Source: Alphaproteobacteria bacterium (GTDB lineage: Bacteria > Pseudomonadota > Alphaproteobacteria > Rs-D84). From it: a stretch of 60,710 nt of DNA. Made by a program: the position numbers and the translations under genes. The first letter of the stretch is position 1; the number at the start of each line of letters is the position of its first letter. Shown here one piece after another: positions 8,148 through 15,959 of the stretch. The stretch is from the NCBI GenBank assembly GCA_024402715.1, contig JAKSTF010000003.1, positions 1-60,710 on the forward strand, in the 5' to 3' direction. The notes beneath the pieces are model-generated. The model did no database searches, was not told where the DNA came from, and was given only the letters and a program-made list of their open reading frames with translations.

Positions 8148-11100
8148 TCAATATTTACCTTTATTCCCAACCCCGTAAAGTCGGCAGCGGTATTTGCACC
8201 CAATTCAACCCCATTTGGCAATGTAATTGTTGCAACGTGATTGCCTGTATGCAAATTTAAAATAACACGAGTTGGGCCGTTGGGTAATGTAATTAATGCC
8301 TTTTTTACATCGGGTAAAACCGATTGATTATGAATATCTAATGTTATTCGTTTGGCAATTTTTGCAACCCATTGGGCCAATGGCGTTATAGAATCAACAA
8401 AAATAGATACACGATCATCACGATTTGATATCTTTCCAGAAATTACAACAACCGTTTCGGTGGATAAAATCTGGCTGAAGGTTGATGCAGATTCACCAAA
8501 TGCGACGGCATCAATATTTCCAAAACTGTCTGATGCGTTTATGGTTATCATATCTTTGCCAGATTTGGTTCTGCGACGTGAAAAAGATCCAATATTTGCG
8601 GCAATTTGAACTGGTTTGCGATCGTCTAAGTCAATTAAAGTCGCACTGGTGGCCAATTTTGCACGTGTAATTAAATTTTTATATTGATCCAATGGATGGG
8701 CGGATATATAAAATCCCAATGCAGACAATTCATTTTCCAGACGTTGTGCAAAAGTCCATGGTTCGGTCACAGTCAAGCTTTGAATCAATCGGTTTTCATT
8801 GACGTCATCTTCAACTGTATTGGCAAACAATGATAGTAAATTACCACCATCGCGGGATTTTGATGCGTATGATAAAATTGCATCCGCATTCATAAATATT
8901 TTTGCCCGGTTGGGTTCCAAAGAATCTAAGACACCGACTTTTGCAAAGGCTTCTAATATACGTTTGTTCATAATTGGTGCACAACGTTTTGCAAAATCTG
9001 TCAAATTTTTAAATCGACCATTTTTATTTCGTTCTGCAACAATTGCGTCTGTGGCGGTTGTGCCAACGCCTTTGATTGCGGCCAAACCATATATTATTTT
9101 ACCATCGCGGACAATAAATAATGATTCACTTTGATTTATATCTGGGGCAACAATTGGAATATTAAAATTCGATTTTGCGTCGTCAACAAATACAGCTAAT
9201 TGGTCTGTATCGTTTAAATTACTGGACATCGATGCTGCCAAAAATTCAGGTGGATAATTTGCCTTTAAATAGGCGCATTGGTTTGCAACGATAGAATACG
9301 CAATTGCATGTGATTTATTAAATGCATATTTTGCAAATTCTTTGAACTGTTCCCATAATTTTTTTGCGGTATCACGATCCAACGTTTGTTCTTTTTCACA
9401 GCCTTCGAAAAATTTACCCTCTAATTCATTTAATTTTTCGATTAATTTTTTACCCATTGCCTTACGTACAGTATCAGATTGCCCACGTGTAAAACCGGCC
9501 AATGCACGGGTTAATTGCATAACTTGTTCTTGATAAACGATAATGCCATACGTTTCTTTTAAAATTGGTTCAGCCTTTGGATGAACGTATTCAATTTTTT
9601 CTTCACCATGCATACGGGCGATAAATTGTGGAATAAATGCGATTGGGCCGGGGCGGTTTAATGCATTTAATGCAGATATTTCTAAAAAACTGGTTGGATG
9701 CATTTTGCGCAATGTCTGTTGAACAAATTGGGCATCAAATTGGAATATTCCTTCGGTTAAACCACGTTGCCATAAATCCATTGTTTTTTCATCATCAACC
9801 GGTATTTTGTCTAAATCTATATTAATACCACGGGTTTGTTGGATAAGTTTTACCGCATATTTTAAAACGACCAAAGTTTCCAAACCCAAAAAGTCAAATT
9901 TGATTAATCCGGCGGATTCCAAATAATGGCCATCAAATTGGCACGATGGTAATGGATTGGCCGGGTCACGATAAACCGGGGCAATCTTTGTTGTTGGCCG
10001 GTCACCGATAACAACGCCACATGCGTGTTGTCCCAAATTTCGAATTGAACCCTCTAAGGCCTCAGCTACGTTAACAACTTTGTTCATATCGTCATCAGTT
10101 GCCAAAATATCTTGAATTTCACTGGATGCATCAACCGCATCTTTCAGGGTTTTAGCCTCTTGCGGGATTAATTTTGATAATCTGTCCGATTTGGAATATG
10201 GGATACCATACACACGACCAATATCACGAATTGCACCACGGGCCTGTAAACTGCCAAATGTTATGATACGACATACAGAATCATGCCCATATTTATCACA
10301 TATGTATGCCAATACGCGTTCAATACCGGTTGGTTCAAAATCAACGTCAAAATCGGGCATGGATATACGGTCAGGATTTAAAAAACGTTCAAACAACAAA
10401 CCATATTTTAACGGATTAACATGGGTAATACCCAAAGCCCACGCCACAATAGAACCCGCACCAGAACCGCGCCCTGGGCCGGTTAATACATCATTATTTC
10501 TGCACCATTGAATATAATCTGCAACAATCAGAAAATATCCAGGGAAACCCATGCCAATAATGACCCCTAATTCAAATTCAGCCTGTTCATAATATGGGTC
10601 TGTATCTGTGATATTTTGTTCCTGTAAACGTTGAGCCAACCCATCCATTGTATTTTTGCGTAACATCGCACATTCTGTTTCCAAATCGTCACCAAAACGT
10701 GGCAACAGGGGTTTTTCATGAACATTTACCATAAAACCACATCTGTGGGCAATATAAACAGTATTTTCAATTGCTTCGGGTAAATCAGAAAACAATTCGG
10801 CCATTTCTTCGGATGATTTAAAGTATTGTTCAGAAGATTTGCGGTTGCGGTCCGGATCGATAACCTTGGTCTGACCTAATACACACCCCAAAGCATCAGC
10901 CGCTTCATAATCATCAGCACAACCGAATGCGGCATCGTTTGTAGCAACAATTGGTATATTTAATTCACGGGCCAATTTTAAAAATGCGGGTTCTGTTTTG
11001 ATTTCTTCGGTTAATCCATGTCGTTGAATTTCCATATAAAATCTGTCGCCAAATATATCAAGAAATTGTTGGGTAAATGTCTTTGCCAGGGGGGCTTGAT

Positions 11101-11554
11101 TATTTAATATAGCCATACCAATTGGACCTGTATGTGCACCAGATAAACATATTAAACCATCGCTGTGGTTGGATAATTCATCAAATGAAATATATGGTCC
11201 CAAATGATGATTGTCGGTGCGCATGTACATGATGCGGCTGATTTCGCATAAATTTAAATAACCTGTATGGTTTTGTGCTAATAATACGATATGTGATAAA
11301 GATGATTCACGTAAAATTTTAGGATCGGCTGTGTGATGATTTAATGATATTTCTACACCAATAATTGGCTGTAAATGATTTTTCGGCATAACATCTGAAA
11401 ACTCAGCACAGCCAGACATTAAATTAGTGTCTGTTAATGCACAGGCCGACATATTTAAACCCGTGCATAATTTAGGGATATCTTTGACCCGGATGGTCCC
11501 AGCACCGACAGATAAACGTGAATGTGTGCGAAGATGAATAAACTGTTTTTCCAT
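8144..11554 (-). CDS. dnaE: DNA polymerase III alpha subunit
   Basis: This is the replicative polymerase catalytic subunit, 1136 aa from the chosen start (usual length about 1150). It carries an N-terminal PHP domain (residues 1-270), a polymerase core with the acidic pair in PDFDVDF (Asp401, Asp403) and the third acidic site in FDFLGLETL, and a C-terminal OB-fold region. In the PHP domain, HSRLSVGAG and TDTNLMSGCAEF replace the metal-binding residues of proofreading-type PHP domains, so it is probably inactive. The start at 11554 (MEKQFIHLRTHS) fits the family. It has no Shine-Dalgarno, and a promoter ends only 10 bp upstream. Confidence 0.97.
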   Translation of the reverse strand: MEKQFIHLRTHSRLSVGAGTIRVKDIPKLCTGLNMSACALTDTNLMSGCAEFSDVMPKNHLQPIIGVEISLNHHTADPKILRESSLSHIVLLAQNHTGYLNLCEISRIMYMRTDNHHLGPYISFDELSNHSDGLICLSGAHTGPIGMAILNNQAPLAKTFTQQFLDIFGDRFYMEIQRHGLTEEIKTEPAFLKLARELNIPIVATNDAAFGCADDYEAADALGCVLGQTKVIDPDRNRKSSEQYFKSSEEMAELFSDLPEAIENTVYIAHRCGFMVNVHEKPLLPRFGDDLETECAMLRKNTMDGLAQRLQEQNITDTDPYYEQAEFELGVIIGMGFPGYFLIVADYIQWCRNNDVLTGPGRGSGAGSIVAWALGITHVNPLKYGLLFERFLNPDRISMPDFDVDFEPTGIERVLAYICDKYGHDSVCRIITFGSLQARGAIRDIGRVYGIPYSKSDRLSKLIPQEAKTLKDAVDASSEIQDILATDDDMNKVVNVAEALEGSIRNLGQHACGVVIGDRPTTKIAPVYRDPANPLPSCQFDGHYLESAGLIKFDFLGLETLVVLKYAVKLIQQTRGINIDLDKIPVDDEKTMDLWQRGLTEGIFQFDAQFVQQTLRKMHPTSFLEISALNALNRPGPIAFIPQFIARMHGEEKIEYVHPKAEPILKETYGIIVYQEQVMQLTRALAGFTRGQSDTVRKAMGKKLIEKLNELEGKFFEGCEKEQTLDRDTAKKLWEQFKEFAKYAFNKSHAIAYSIVANQCAYLKANYPPEFLAASMSSNLNDTDQLAVFVDDAKSNFNIPIVAPDINQSESLFIVRDGKIIYGLAAIKGVGTTATDAIVAERNKNGRFKNLTDFAKRCAPIMNKRILEAFAKVGVLDSLEPNRAKIFMNADAILSYASKSRDGGNLLSLFANTVEDDVNENRLIQSLTVTEPWTFAQRLENELSALGFYISAHPLDQYKNLITRAKLATSATLIDLDDRKPVQIAANIGSFSRRRTKSGKDMITINASDSFGNIDAVAFGESASTFSQILSTETVVVISGKISNRDDRVSIFVDSITPLAQWVAKIAKRITLDIHNQSVLPDVKKALITLPNGPTRVILNLHTGNHVATITLPNGVELGANTAADFTGLGIKVNIE

Positions 11555-11564
11555 TATGGTTGCG

Positions 11565-11594
11565 ATCATAGCAAAAAATAGCAAAGCAGGGCAA
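11565..11594 (-). promoter_or_regulatory. Promoter of dnaE, nearly leaderless
   Basis: TTGCCC (11589-11594) and TATGAT (11565-11570) are 18 bp apart on the minus strand. The -10 box ends 10 bp before the ATG at 11554, leaving a 5' leader of only a few bases. Confidence 0.45.
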
Positions 11595-11636
11595 CCATAT
11601 ATTTAATAAAAATGGTAAAAAAAATATATAAATAAA

Positions 11637-11658
11637 AATCCCACCAAACGGTGGGATT
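11637..11658 (-). terminator. Terminator of rpsD
   Basis: AATCCCACC, loop AAAC, GGTGGGATT make a 9-bp stem, followed on the minus strand by a T-rich tract. It starts 19 bp after the rpsD stop. Confidence 0.85.
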
Positions 11659-11676
11659 TTTATTTGTATTCTATGA

Positions 11677-12309
11677 TTAACGAGAATAGAATTCAACAAC
11701 CAATTCAGGGAACATTTGAACAGGATATGGTACATCTGCAAATGCAGGTACACGTACAAATGTTGCGGTGAAATTAGCACTGTCAACATTGATATAATCC
11801 GGCCAATTGCGTTCTGCAGATTCCAATGCCAAAACAACCAATGGCATTTGTTTTGCTTTTTCGCTGACCGTGATAACGTCACCCGGTCTTACCTGATATG
11901 ATGCAATTTTAACACGTTTGCCATTAACCATGATGTGGCCGTGGCTGACCAATTGACGTGCCGAGAAAACAGTTGGTGCCAATTTAGAACGATAAACAAC
12001 CGCATCCAAGCGGCGTTCCAACAAACCAATCAAATTTTCTGGTGTGTCGCCTTTCATATTATCTGCTTCTAAATAATATGCACGGAACTTCTTTTCACCA
12101 ATATTGCCGTAATAACCCTTTAAAGTCTGTTTTGCACGCATCTGTTTTGCGTAATCAGACGAACTGGCCCCGCGGGAAGTAGGTCCATGTTGACCAGGTT
12201 TATATTTACGTTTGTTAAACGGAGATTTTGCTTGACCCCACAGGTTAACACCCAAACTGCGGCCAATTTTTAATTTTCTTGTGCTACGTTTTGCACCAGC
12301 TCTTGCCAT
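11677..12309 (-). CDS. rpsD: 30S ribosomal protein S4
   Basis: S4 binds 16S rRNA early in 30S assembly. The 210-residue protein begins [20 protein letters not shown] and has the S4 RNA-binding domain ([33 protein letters not shown]) at about residues 95-160. It ends in the typical [10 protein letters not shown]. It stands alone here between dnaE and rplS, not in an alpha operon. It has its own promoter (12422-12450), a leader of about 100 nt and a terminator. In other bacteria S4 represses its own operon by binding the leader, and the leader here could serve that role, though I see no specific structure. Confidence 0.97.
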   Translation of the reverse strand: MARAGAKRSTRKLKIGRSLGVNLWGQAKSPFNKRKYKPGQHGPTSRGASSSDYAKQMRAKQTLKGYYGNIGEKKFRAYYLEADNMKGDTPENLIGLLERRLDAVVYRSKLAPTVFSARQLVSHGHIMVNGKRVKIASYQVRPGDVITVSEKAKQMPLVVLALESAERNWPDYINVDSANFTATFVRVPAFADVPYPVQMFPELVVEFYSR

Positions 12310-12421
12310 TTTTTATCCTTATTTTTTGGTTTTTTCGGTGCCAGGCGAATAACAGAATCCTTATTTCAAACGGGACCAAAATGCACCGATGATTATTCAG
12401 CTCTGATTACCCAGCGACTGC

Positions 12422-12450
12422 ACTTTACTATATTCATTATGAAAATTCAA
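12422..12450 (-). promoter_or_regulatory. Promoter of rpsD
   Basis: TTGAAT (12445-12450) and TAAAGT (12422-12427) are 17 bp apart on the minus strand, giving a leader of about 105 nt before the rpsD ATG. Confidence 0.5.
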
Positions 12451-12479
12451 GTATTTTGTTGAATTATTTGCTGGTTATA

Positions 12480-12600
12480 TTGTAGTTGTGTATGGGTAAA
12501 TGGGGAATGTTGCGATGAATGGGGGCAGACCCGCACCGTTTGGAATGGCGGTGGACTGTTTGACAGTGATGCGGTGTGGAGAGGAAAGGTTGAAAAAAAT
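12480..12600. ncRNA. Possible structured small RNA, strand unclear
   Basis: This stretch is clearly richer in GC than its surroundings and is not protein-coding in any convincing frame. CCGCACC (12531-12537) can pair with GGTGTGG (12573-12579). Between them lies a perfect ACTGT/ACAGT hairpin (12555-12567). No match to SRP RNA, RNase P RNA or another known RNA was recognised, and no clear promoter was found. Confidence 0.2.
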
Positions 12601-12612
12601 TACAAAACAAAA

Positions 12613-12635
12613 AAACCGCCACCATGTGACGGTTT
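12613..12635 (-). terminator. Terminator of the rpsP-rplS operon
   Basis: AAACCGCCA, loop CCATG, TGACGGTTT pair with one mismatch, and a long run of A on the plus strand gives the T tract on the minus strand. It follows rplS by 32 bp. Confidence 0.8.
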
Positions 12636-12667
12636 TGCAAACACATATTTCATTATATGTATTTTTA

Positions 12668-13057
12668 TTATTTTTTGCCTTTTTCAGCAGATGTTGCAGA
12701 CAAATCTTCAACAATACGTGCCTTTTTGCCAGACAAACCGCGCAAGAAAAATAATTTTGCACGACGGACACGACCGATACGTACTTTTTCAATTTTTTCA
12801 ATAGCAGGGCTGTATAATGGGAATTTGCGTTCAACGCCAACACCGTATGATTCACGACGAACTGTGAATGATGCGTTGTTACCATTACCACCATCACGTG
12901 CGATAACAAAACCTTCGAATAACTGAATACGGAATTTGTCGCCATCTTTGATTTTTACGTGAACACGTACAGTATCACCGGCCTTAAATGCAGGAATTTC
13001 TTTGTTCGCATTTAATTTTGCAATTTGTTCAGCTTCGATTTTTTTAATGATATTCAT
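12668..13057 (-). CDS. rplS: 50S ribosomal protein L19
   Basis: L19 sits at the 30S-50S interface. The 129-residue protein reads [15 protein letters not shown], then [30 protein letters not shown] and [13 protein letters not shown], all standard L19 motifs. It ends in a short Lys-rich tail. It is the last gene of the rpsP-rimM-trmD-rplS operon, overlaps the trmD stop by 4 bp and is followed by a strong terminator. Confidence 0.97.
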   Translation of the reverse strand: MNIIKKIEAEQIAKLNANKEIPAFKAGDTVRVHVKIKDGDKFRIQLFEGFVIARDGGNGNNASFTVRRESYGVGVERKFPLYSPAIEKIEKVRIGRVRRAKLFFLRGLSGKKARIVEDLSATSAEKGKK

Positions 13058-13740
13058 TTTTCATTTTCCTTTATTAAATCCGGACGACGTTCTTTGGTTA
13101 TTTCGTCCGATTGTTGTTTCCGCCACCGTTCTATGTTGCCGTGGTGACCGGACAGCAGGACTTCTGGGACATTTTGTCCACGCCATACTGACGGGCGGGT
13201 GTATAACGGCCATTCCAACCCCCCGATTTCAAAACTTTCGTTCGTGGTGGATTCAGACCCACCATGCAATACATTATCCATCACGCGAACGCAACTGTCA
13301 ATAAAAACTTGTGCTGCAATTTCACCACCGGACAGAATGTAATCACCAATGGATAATTCGTGTATATTATACACATCTATGATTCTTTGGTCAATACCTT
13401 CGTATCGGCCACACAATAGTGTATAGGTTTCATTTGGATTTGCAATAAATTCGCGGACCATTTTTTGATTCAATCTTGGGCCACGTGGGGAAAAATAAAT
13501 TATTTTCCCTGGATTTTTTACAGAATCCAAGGCTTTTCCCAGTACATCAGCCCGCATAACCATTCCAGAACCGCCACCAAATTGCACATCATCGACACTG
13601 CCGTAATTATTAATTGAAAAATCACGAATATTTATAATGTCATATGACCATGTGCCATTATTCAGTGCACGTCCAACCACACCGGCACCAAGTGTTCCCG
13701 GGAATAATTCTGGAAAAATTGTCAAAATATTAAAATGCAC
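13054..13740 (-). CDS. trmD: tRNA (guanine-N1-)-methyltransferase TrmD
   Basis: TrmD methylates N1 of G37 in tRNAs that read CNN and some other codons, preventing +1 frameshifting. The 228 residues contain [16 protein letters not shown] at the N-terminus, [14 protein letters not shown], the trefoil-knot AdoMet site [15 protein letters not shown] and [11 protein letters not shown]. The C-terminal part has [23 protein letters not shown]. It lies between a small Cys-containing gene (5 bp away) and rplS (4-bp overlap). Confidence 0.97.
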   Translation of the reverse strand: MHFNILTIFPELFPGTLGAGVVGRALNNGTWSYDIINIRDFSINNYGSVDDVQFGGGSGMVMRADVLGKALDSVKNPGKIIYFSPRGPRLNQKMVREFIANPNETYTLLCGRYEGIDQRIIDVYNIHELSIGDYILSGGEIAAQVFIDSCVRVMDNVLHGGSESTTNESFEIGGLEWPLYTRPSVWRGQNVPEVLLSGHHGNIERWRKQQSDEITKERRPDLIKENEK

Positions 13741-13745
13741 GTTTT

Positions 13746-14006
13746 TTATCTTTGTTTATTATGTTTATAACAAGAAACGCAAATCCCTAGCATAGGTAAA
13801 AAATATTCCCGCGCTGCACGTGATTCAAAATTGTATTTATGTATAATTTTTTCATCATGTTGTTCGGTTTCCTGGATTATCCTGACCCCGACTTTGTTGC
13901 AATATTCTATAACAGGGCATACACCTGTTTTGTCAATACACGTGCAATCTGTTGATATAAAATGCCCCGTTTTTTTGCATAAAAATTTCATAAATGTTTC
14001 TGACAT
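13746..14006 (-). CDS. Small Cys-containing protein in the trmD operon (86 aa)
   Basis: This short protein has seven cysteines arranged CKKTG, DCTCIDKTGVCPVIEYC and GICVSCYKH, a layout that could bind zinc or an Fe-S cluster. No signal peptide is present. Its ATG shares one base with the rimM stop (TAATG), and it ends 5 bp before trmD, so it is translated as part of the operon. I do not recognise the family. The position between rimM and trmD suggests a link to ribosome or tRNA maturation, which is inference from context only. Confidence 0.7.
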   Translation of the reverse strand: MSETFMKFLCKKTGHFISTDCTCIDKTGVCPVIEYCNKVGVRIIQETEQHDEKIIHKYNFESRAAREYFLPMLGICVSCYKHNKQR

Positions 14007-14473
14007 TATTTTACCATTATAACTTTATTTTGTATGTCTACATCTGCCCCAATAAAAGATAGCATTTCACCATTATCTAATTCAATAATATCGCCGCCGC
14101 CAAAATCGTGAAAACATTCAATTTGTCCAATTATTACACCGGCACGCATAACATTAAAACCAATTAAATCTGTCTGATAATATTCACCATTATGTAATTC
14201 TGGCAGGGTGTCACGCATTACAAATAACTCCGTATTTCGTAATTTTTCCGCGCTGTTTCTGTCGTCTATACCGTTAATATGGGCAACAATAACATCAGAA
14301 ACCGGACTTAAACGACGAATAAATTTAAAATCACGTCCCGTGAATTTATTAGATAAAATAGACATTTTTTTTAAATCATCCGGGGTGGTTGTATATGTTT
14401 GAATACGAACATCACCACGTATTCCCTGTGGGGCAACAATTTTACCAACCAATATTTTTTTATTATCTGACAT
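14006..14473 (-). CDS. rimM: Ribosome maturation factor RimM
   Basis: RimM assists maturation of the 30S head and binds S19. The 155-residue protein has the N-terminal motif VGKIVAPQGIRGDVRIQTYT, a core with NGIDDRNSAEKLRNTELFV, and a C-terminal PRC-barrel part (GEYYQTDLIGFNV, DFGGGDIIEL). Length is near the usual 165-175. It is embedded in the rpsP-trmD operon with a one-base stop/start overlap to the small gene downstream. Confidence 0.95.
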   Translation of the reverse strand: MSDNKKILVGKIVAPQGIRGDVRIQTYTTTPDDLKKMSILSNKFTGRDFKFIRRLSPVSDVIVAHINGIDDRNSAEKLRNTELFVMRDTLPELHNGEYYQTDLIGFNVMRAGVIIGQIECFHDFGGGDIIELDNGEMLSFIGADVDIQNKVIMVK

Positions 14474-14481
14474 GGCTAAAA

Positions 14482-14691
14482 TTATTTTTTATGTATTTTA
14501 TTCCTGGCCGACTGTAATAATTTATAATTTATGTATCGTTGGCAAAGCGACTTTTGATCTCCGGCTGGGCAACGATTATCTGCGATACCAACCGTGGGTA
14601 TTTTGTCGTTTGTTAGTGGACTATCATAATACAATGGATCCTTGTATTTACAATAATCATTGCTGAATGGGCAATTTTTGTTGTCTGTCAT
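14482..14691 (-). CDS. Small Cys-containing protein after rpsP (69 aa)
   Basis: The protein has cysteines in NCPFSNDYC and in RCPAGDQKSLC, a spacing that could make a small metal site. It is polar, with no membrane segment or signal peptide, and ends in a basic tail. It lies between the rpsP terminator (14717-14740) and rimM (8 bp away), so it is expressed by read-through or from a promoter I cannot place. Family and function are unknown. Confidence 0.6.
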   Translation of the reverse strand: MTDNKNCPFSNDYCKYKDPLYYDSPLTNDKIPTVGIADNRCPAGDQKSLCQRYINYKLLQSARNKIHKK

Positions 14692-14716
14692 TTATATACC
14701 CCCATGTTTCCATATA

Positions 14717-14740
14717 AAACCCGGCATAACAACCGGGTTT
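14717..14740 (-). terminator. Terminator or attenuator after rpsP
   Basis: AAACCCGG, an 8-nt loop and CCGGGTTT form a perfect 8-bp stem, 27 bp after the rpsP stop. Because rimM and trmD follow on the same strand, it may only reduce transcription into them. Confidence 0.75.
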
Positions 14741-14767
14741 ATAAAATAAAAAATACGACAAATTGTT

Positions 14768-15157
14768 TTATTCAGCTGTGGTTTCGGCTGCAGCTTTGGC
14801 GGCTTCGGCCGCTTTGGCTAATTTTTCAGCTTTGTCTTTAATTTTCATTTGTGTCTTTTCTGATTGCAAATGTTTCTTTGTTTGAACAGGAACAGGTTTT
14901 GCAGCAACCAAACCAGCTTTTACAAAGAATTTATAAACACGATCTGATGGTTTTGCACCATTTGCCAACCAGGCTTTTACACGTTCAATATTCAAAATAA
15001 CACGTTTTTCACTGTCACGTGGTTGCATTGGGTCATATTTACCAACGGTTTCTAAAACATTACCTGAGTTACGTGCATTACGTGAATCTGTAACAATAAC
15101 GTGATAGTATGGACGTTTTTTTGCACCGAAACGCGCCAATCTGATAACAGTTGCCAT
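14768..15157 (-). CDS. rpsP: 30S ribosomal protein S16
   Basis: S16 is an early 30S assembly protein. The first 80 residues match the family (MATVIRLARFGAKKRPYYHV, DSRNARNSGNVLETVGKYDP, WLANGAKPSDRV). A C-terminal extension of about 45 residues follows, rich in Lys, Ala and Glu, as in many Alphaproteobacteria. A clear Shine-Dalgarno AAGGAG lies before the ATG. It is the first gene of the operon, with its own promoter (15263-15291) and a leader of roughly 100 nt. Confidence 0.96.
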   Translation of the reverse strand: MATVIRLARFGAKKRPYYHVIVTDSRNARNSGNVLETVGKYDPMQPRDSEKRVILNIERVKAWLANGAKPSDRVYKFFVKAGLVAAKPVPVQTKKHLQSEKTQMKIKDKAEKLAKAAEAAKAAAETTAE

Positions 15158-15262
15158 ATTTTTAACTCCTTAAATTTTTAACTGTTTATCCCAAAAAGAA
15201 AAACCACACCAAGGATAAAAACTTATCGGATGGCGGACCACGCGTTACCACGCACTGGTTAA

Positions 15263-15291
15263 ATTATAATGGCAATCTTTGGGATTTGCAG
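15263..15291 (-). promoter_or_regulatory. Promoter of the rpsP operon
   Basis: CTGCAA (15286-15291) and a perfect TATAAT (15263-15268) are 17 bp apart on the minus strand. The leader to rpsP is about 100 nt and contains a GATAA/TTATC hairpin of unknown role. Confidence 0.65.
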
Positions 15292-15344
15292 GGACATTAT
15301 GTAATGATTTTTATAAAAAGTCAAATATTTTATTGTTTTTGTCC

Positions 15345-15371
15345 TTGATATTTTTTTATACACAGTATAAA
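15345..15371 (+). promoter_or_regulatory. Promoter of tRNA-Gly
   Basis: TTGATA (15345-15350) and TATAAA (15366-15371) are 15 bp apart, ending 14 bp before the tRNA 5' end. Confidence 0.5.
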
Positions 15372-15385
15372 ATCTGTAATGTTTT

Positions 15386-15459
15386 GCGGGCGTGGTATAA
15401 TGGCAGCACGAAAGCTTCCCAAGCTTTAGACGAGGGTTCGATTCCCTTCGCCCGCACCA
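15386..15459 (+). tRNA. tRNA-Gly (anticodon CCC)
   Basis: A full cloverleaf is readable: acceptor GCGGGCG paired with CGCCCGC, D arm GGTATAATGGCAGC, anticodon stem AAAGC/GCTTT with loop TTCCCAA, and T arm GAGGG TTCGATT CCCTT. The CCA end is encoded. A near-copy of its 3' 20 bp lies 114 bp downstream. Confidence 0.95.
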
Positions 15460-15553
15460 AGTTTGAATTGTGTGTCGTATGAGTCGGGTGTCCTTGTGAC
15501 GCACACATCAATTCGTTGCTAATAACGCAACTCGTTGTGTGTTTATACATGCG

Positions 15554-15573
15554 GATTCCCTTCGCTCGCACCA
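15554..15573 (+). repeat. Copied 3' end of tRNA-Gly
   Basis: Twenty bases (T-arm end, acceptor and CCA) repeat 15440-15459 with one difference (CGCCCG becomes CGCTCG). No cloverleaf can be formed upstream of it. This looks like an attachment-site remnant or the stub of a decayed tandem tRNA. Confidence 0.7.
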
Positions 15574-15580
15574 GAAATTC

Positions 15581-15604
15581 AGCCGGCCATTGTGCCGGTT
15601 TTTT
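15581..15604 (+). terminator. Terminator downstream of tRNA-Gly
   Basis: AGCCGGC, loop CATTGT, GCCGGTT pair over 7 bp with one G-T pair, followed by a T tract. It lies just after the copied tRNA end, so the tRNA transcript probably runs through that copy. Confidence 0.7.
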
Positions 15605-15640
15605 GTTATTTGATATAAGAAGCCTTTAATTAAGATAAAA

Positions 15641-15660
15641 ACAGCACCAATCGGTGCTGT
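15641..15660 (-). terminator. Terminator of the 89-aa gene
   Basis: ACAGCACC, loop AATC, GGTGCTGT make a perfect 8-bp stem directly after the stop at 15663. It is followed on the minus strand by TTTTATC. Confidence 0.75.
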
Positions 15661-15662
15661 GG

Positions 15663-15932
15663 TTACCTTGATTGTGCAATCATCTGATTTTTGAATTTTA
15701 ATAACCATTGTCTTTTTTTTTCAATCTCTTGCGTGGTTAATCCGGATTGTTCAATTCTGCGAATTAATTTTTCTACCTGGTGCAAGATATCAGTACGGTT
15801 ATATTGAGATGCAGATTTTATTATATTACGGCACAGTTCAATTAATTTTTCTTCTTCTGAACTGCGTTGTTTTTTATATCTGTTGTTTTCATAAACACAA
15901 CGTAAAACATTTGCACGACGATCATTCCCCAT
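15663..15932 (-). CDS. Small basic helical protein of unknown function (89 aa)
   Basis: The sequence is polar and strongly helical (SSEEEKLIELCRNIIKSAS, DILHQVEKLIRRIEQSG, QEIEKKRQWLLKFKNQMI), with a basic start and end. There is no signal peptide, membrane segment or recognised motif. It lies 27 bp downstream of the LysM gene and just before a terminator, so it is probably the second gene of that transcript. Confidence 0.65.
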   Translation of the reverse strand: MGNDRRANVLRCVYENNRYKKQRSSEEEKLIELCRNIIKSASQYNRTDILHQVEKLIRRIEQSGLTTQEIEKKRQWLLKFKNQMIAQSR

Positions 15933-15959
15933 GTCTAGCCCCTGTGGTTTAGTGAAATT

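Larger units (their letters stand above)
12310..12667. other. Spacer between rpsD and rplS
   Basis: This 358-bp gap has three parts. 12310-12450 holds the rpsD leader and promoter. 12480-12600 is a GC-richer stretch with base-pairing potential, listed separately as a possible small RNA. 12613-12635 is the rplS terminator. The open frames that cross it are antisense to rplS and show no protein features. Confidence 0.6.

Noticed and set aside
8352-10511. Several plus-strand open frames of 60-110 codons inside dnaE
   Set aside because: They are shadows of the dnaE coding frame on the opposite strand and have no independent protein features.
12475-12945. A 156-aa open frame antisense-like across rplS and the spacer
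   Set aside because: It overlaps the strongly supported rplS gene in another frame and shows low-complexity, non-protein-like sequence with no Shine-Dalgarno.
15460-15573. A second complete tRNA after tRNA-Gly
   Set aside because: Only the last 20 bases match; no acceptor 5' strand, D arm or anticodon arm can be folded upstream.
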